5,777 bases of DNA, from assembly GCA_903838095.1 (NCBI GenBank), contig CAILXE010000310.1:1-5777 (forward strand), in the 5' to 3' direction. Position numbers and translations under genes: made by a program. The notes under the pieces were generated by a model that worked only from the letters and a program-made list of their open reading frames with translations, had not been told where the DNA came from and did no database searches. This DNA is from an uncultured Chlorobiaceae bacterium. Its GTDB lineage: Bacteria > Bacteroidota > Chlorobiia > Chlorobiales > Chlorobiaceae. Positions 5,302 to 5,777 of this stretch are shown here, piece by piece (positions within the stretch are counted from its first letter, which is position 1; every line of letters begins with the position of its first letter).

Positions 5302-5346
5302 AAGTTCACCAAGTTCACCAGGTTCACCAGGTTCACCAGGTTCATC
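5302..5346. repeat. 9-bp tandem repeat, five copies
   Basis: Five consecutive units read AAGTTCACC, AAGTTCACC, AGGTTCACC, AGGTTCACC and AGGTTCATC. The change from AAG to AGG in blocks suggests stepwise slippage growth. On the minus strand it would encode Gly-Glu-Pro/Leu triplets, but that frame has no support as a gene. It lies about 255 bp upstream of the integrase start and could vary in copy number between strains. Confidence 0.9.
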
Positions 5347-5410
5347 TTTATCTCCTCCGAATATTCGCAACAGGTGATCCATAGTAAATTGAGGGCTGAA
5401 AACAGGGGGG

Positions 5411-5431
5411 CTGGGGGGCTGTATCCCCCAG
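5411..5431. repeat. G/C-rich inverted repeat upstream of the integrase
   Basis: CTGGGGG (5411-5417) and CCCCCAG (5425-5431) form a perfect 7-bp stem with a 7-nt loop, preceded by a further G6 run at 5405-5410. There is no T-run after it, so it is a weak terminator candidate. It might insulate or regulate the integrase, or be part of an attachment region. Confidence 0.6.
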
Positions 5432-5601
5432 ATAGCGTACCGAAGGTAGCGTAGGGCAGTTACAACAGGTATAGGCAATAGGAAAAGAGATGAATAAGCC
5501 AAGGTGTCCGGCTGAAGAGGCCATATTGCTTCTCCCCTCTTGGCGTCCTTTTCTGTAGTTTCCGACCGGTGAAAGCCGGGACACTTTGATGCGGTGCAAC
5601 C

Positions 5602-5777
5602 ATGGCAAATATTCAGGAGGTCAAAGGCAAGAACGGGATAAAGTATCGTGTTCTCATTAGGTTGAAAGGGTTTCCCGCTCAATCTGCCACGTTTGCCAGG
5701 AAGACCGACGCAAAGAAATGGGCTCAAAATACAGAAAGCGCCATACGCGATGGCCGTCATTTCAAAACGGTGGAATC
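5602..5777 (+). CDS. Phage-type tyrosine integrase, N-terminal part (runs off window)
   Basis: The first 58 codons match the N-terminal arm-binding region of phage/island tyrosine site-specific recombinases: a short beta-rich start with YRVLIRLKGFPAQSATF (about 15-31), then KTDAKKWAQNTESAIRDGRHF (34-54), the usual 'T..DAK.W....E..I..GR.F' signature. The core-binding and catalytic domains (R...H-x-x-R...Y) lie beyond the window and cannot be judged. ATG 5602-5604 is the only start in frame after the TGA at 5587-5589; the ribosome binding site is poor. Such enzymes insert and excise prophages or genomic islands, usually at tRNA genes, and their gene normally lies near one end of the element. 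This suggests the BREX/cassette region belongs to, or neighbours, an island. Confidence 0.85.
   Translation, partial: MANIQEVKGKNGIKYRVLIRLKGFPAQSATFARKTDAKKWAQNTESAIRDGRHFKTVE

Larger units (their letters stand above)
5066..5601. other. Intergenic region before the integrase, no convincing gene
   Basis: About 536 bp separate the 85-residue gene from the integrase start. I see no frame with protein-like composition and a start signal. The stretch contains a short palindrome CACTTAAAGTG near 5138-5150, a hairpin at 5213-5227 within a tRNA-Leu-like segment, a 9-bp tandem repeat (5302-5346) and a G/C-rich hairpin (5411-5431) followed by TAGCGTA twice (5433-5439, 5447-5453). The position next to a tyrosine integrase makes it a fair place to look for an attachment site and arm-binding sites, but no core could be defined from one end alone. 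Confidence 0.5.

Noticed and set aside
5260..5760. Minus-strand frame of 166 codons with Gly-Glu-Pro repeats (collagen-like)
   Set aside because: It lies opposite the well-supported integrase start, its Gly-Glu-Pro part is just the 9-bp tandem repeat read backwards, and the rest is not protein-like.

Overview
The window reads as a patch of bacterial accessory genome, probably proteobacterial. The evidence is an integron-type attC site, a phage-type tyrosine integrase start, BREX genes, and a peptidase fragment of a kind common in Gammaproteobacteria. No ribosomal or housekeeping marker is present, so the host cannot be fixed more closely. Base composition shifts between blocks: AT-rich at 1-777 and 3720-4800, more GC-rich in the peptidase fragment and brxB. 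This suggests material of several origins.

Almost everything from 4617 down to 1 reads leftward on the minus strand. In transcription order it runs as follows. First come brxR (3721-4617), brxA (3112-3711) and brxB (2495-3106), the first three genes of a type I BREX phage-defence operon. Next, exactly where brxC should begin, is a short chimeric ORF (2190-2483). Its first ~13 codons look like the BrxC N-terminus and the rest is the C-terminal end of an S9 prolyl-oligopeptidase-type peptidase. The rest of BREX (brxC body, pglX, pglZ, brxL) is not in the window. Then comes a start-less coding remnant (1970-2146) that runs into a long, unusual attC-like structure (1834-1980). After it lies a complete integron gene cassette (813-1839) encoding a predicted membrane/coiled-coil protein, closed by a well-formed attC site (807-869). 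A second cassette follows, with a gene (1-777, open at the window edge) that resembles DUF2971-type proteins.

To the right of brxR the direction flips. A divergent intergenic region holds a good sigma70-type promoter and a perfect 6-4-6 palindrome that could be a regulator operator. An 85-residue Ala/Ser/Lys-rich protein with two internal repeats follows (4808-5065), then about 540 bp without a convincing gene. That gap carries a 9-bp tandem repeat, two hairpins and a partial tRNA-Leu-like segment. The window closes with the first 58 codons of a tyrosine integrase (5602-5777).

Taken together this looks like the integrase end of a genomic island in which a BREX operon was cut off just inside brxC by a deletion or recombination. 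The break brought it next to a peptidase tail and an integron cassette array that has no integrase gene in view. BrxR, BrxA and BrxB look intact, but BREX cannot be complete from this locus alone. The most informative points are the brxC/peptidase junction, the odd attC at 1834-1980 and the two unassigned cassette genes.
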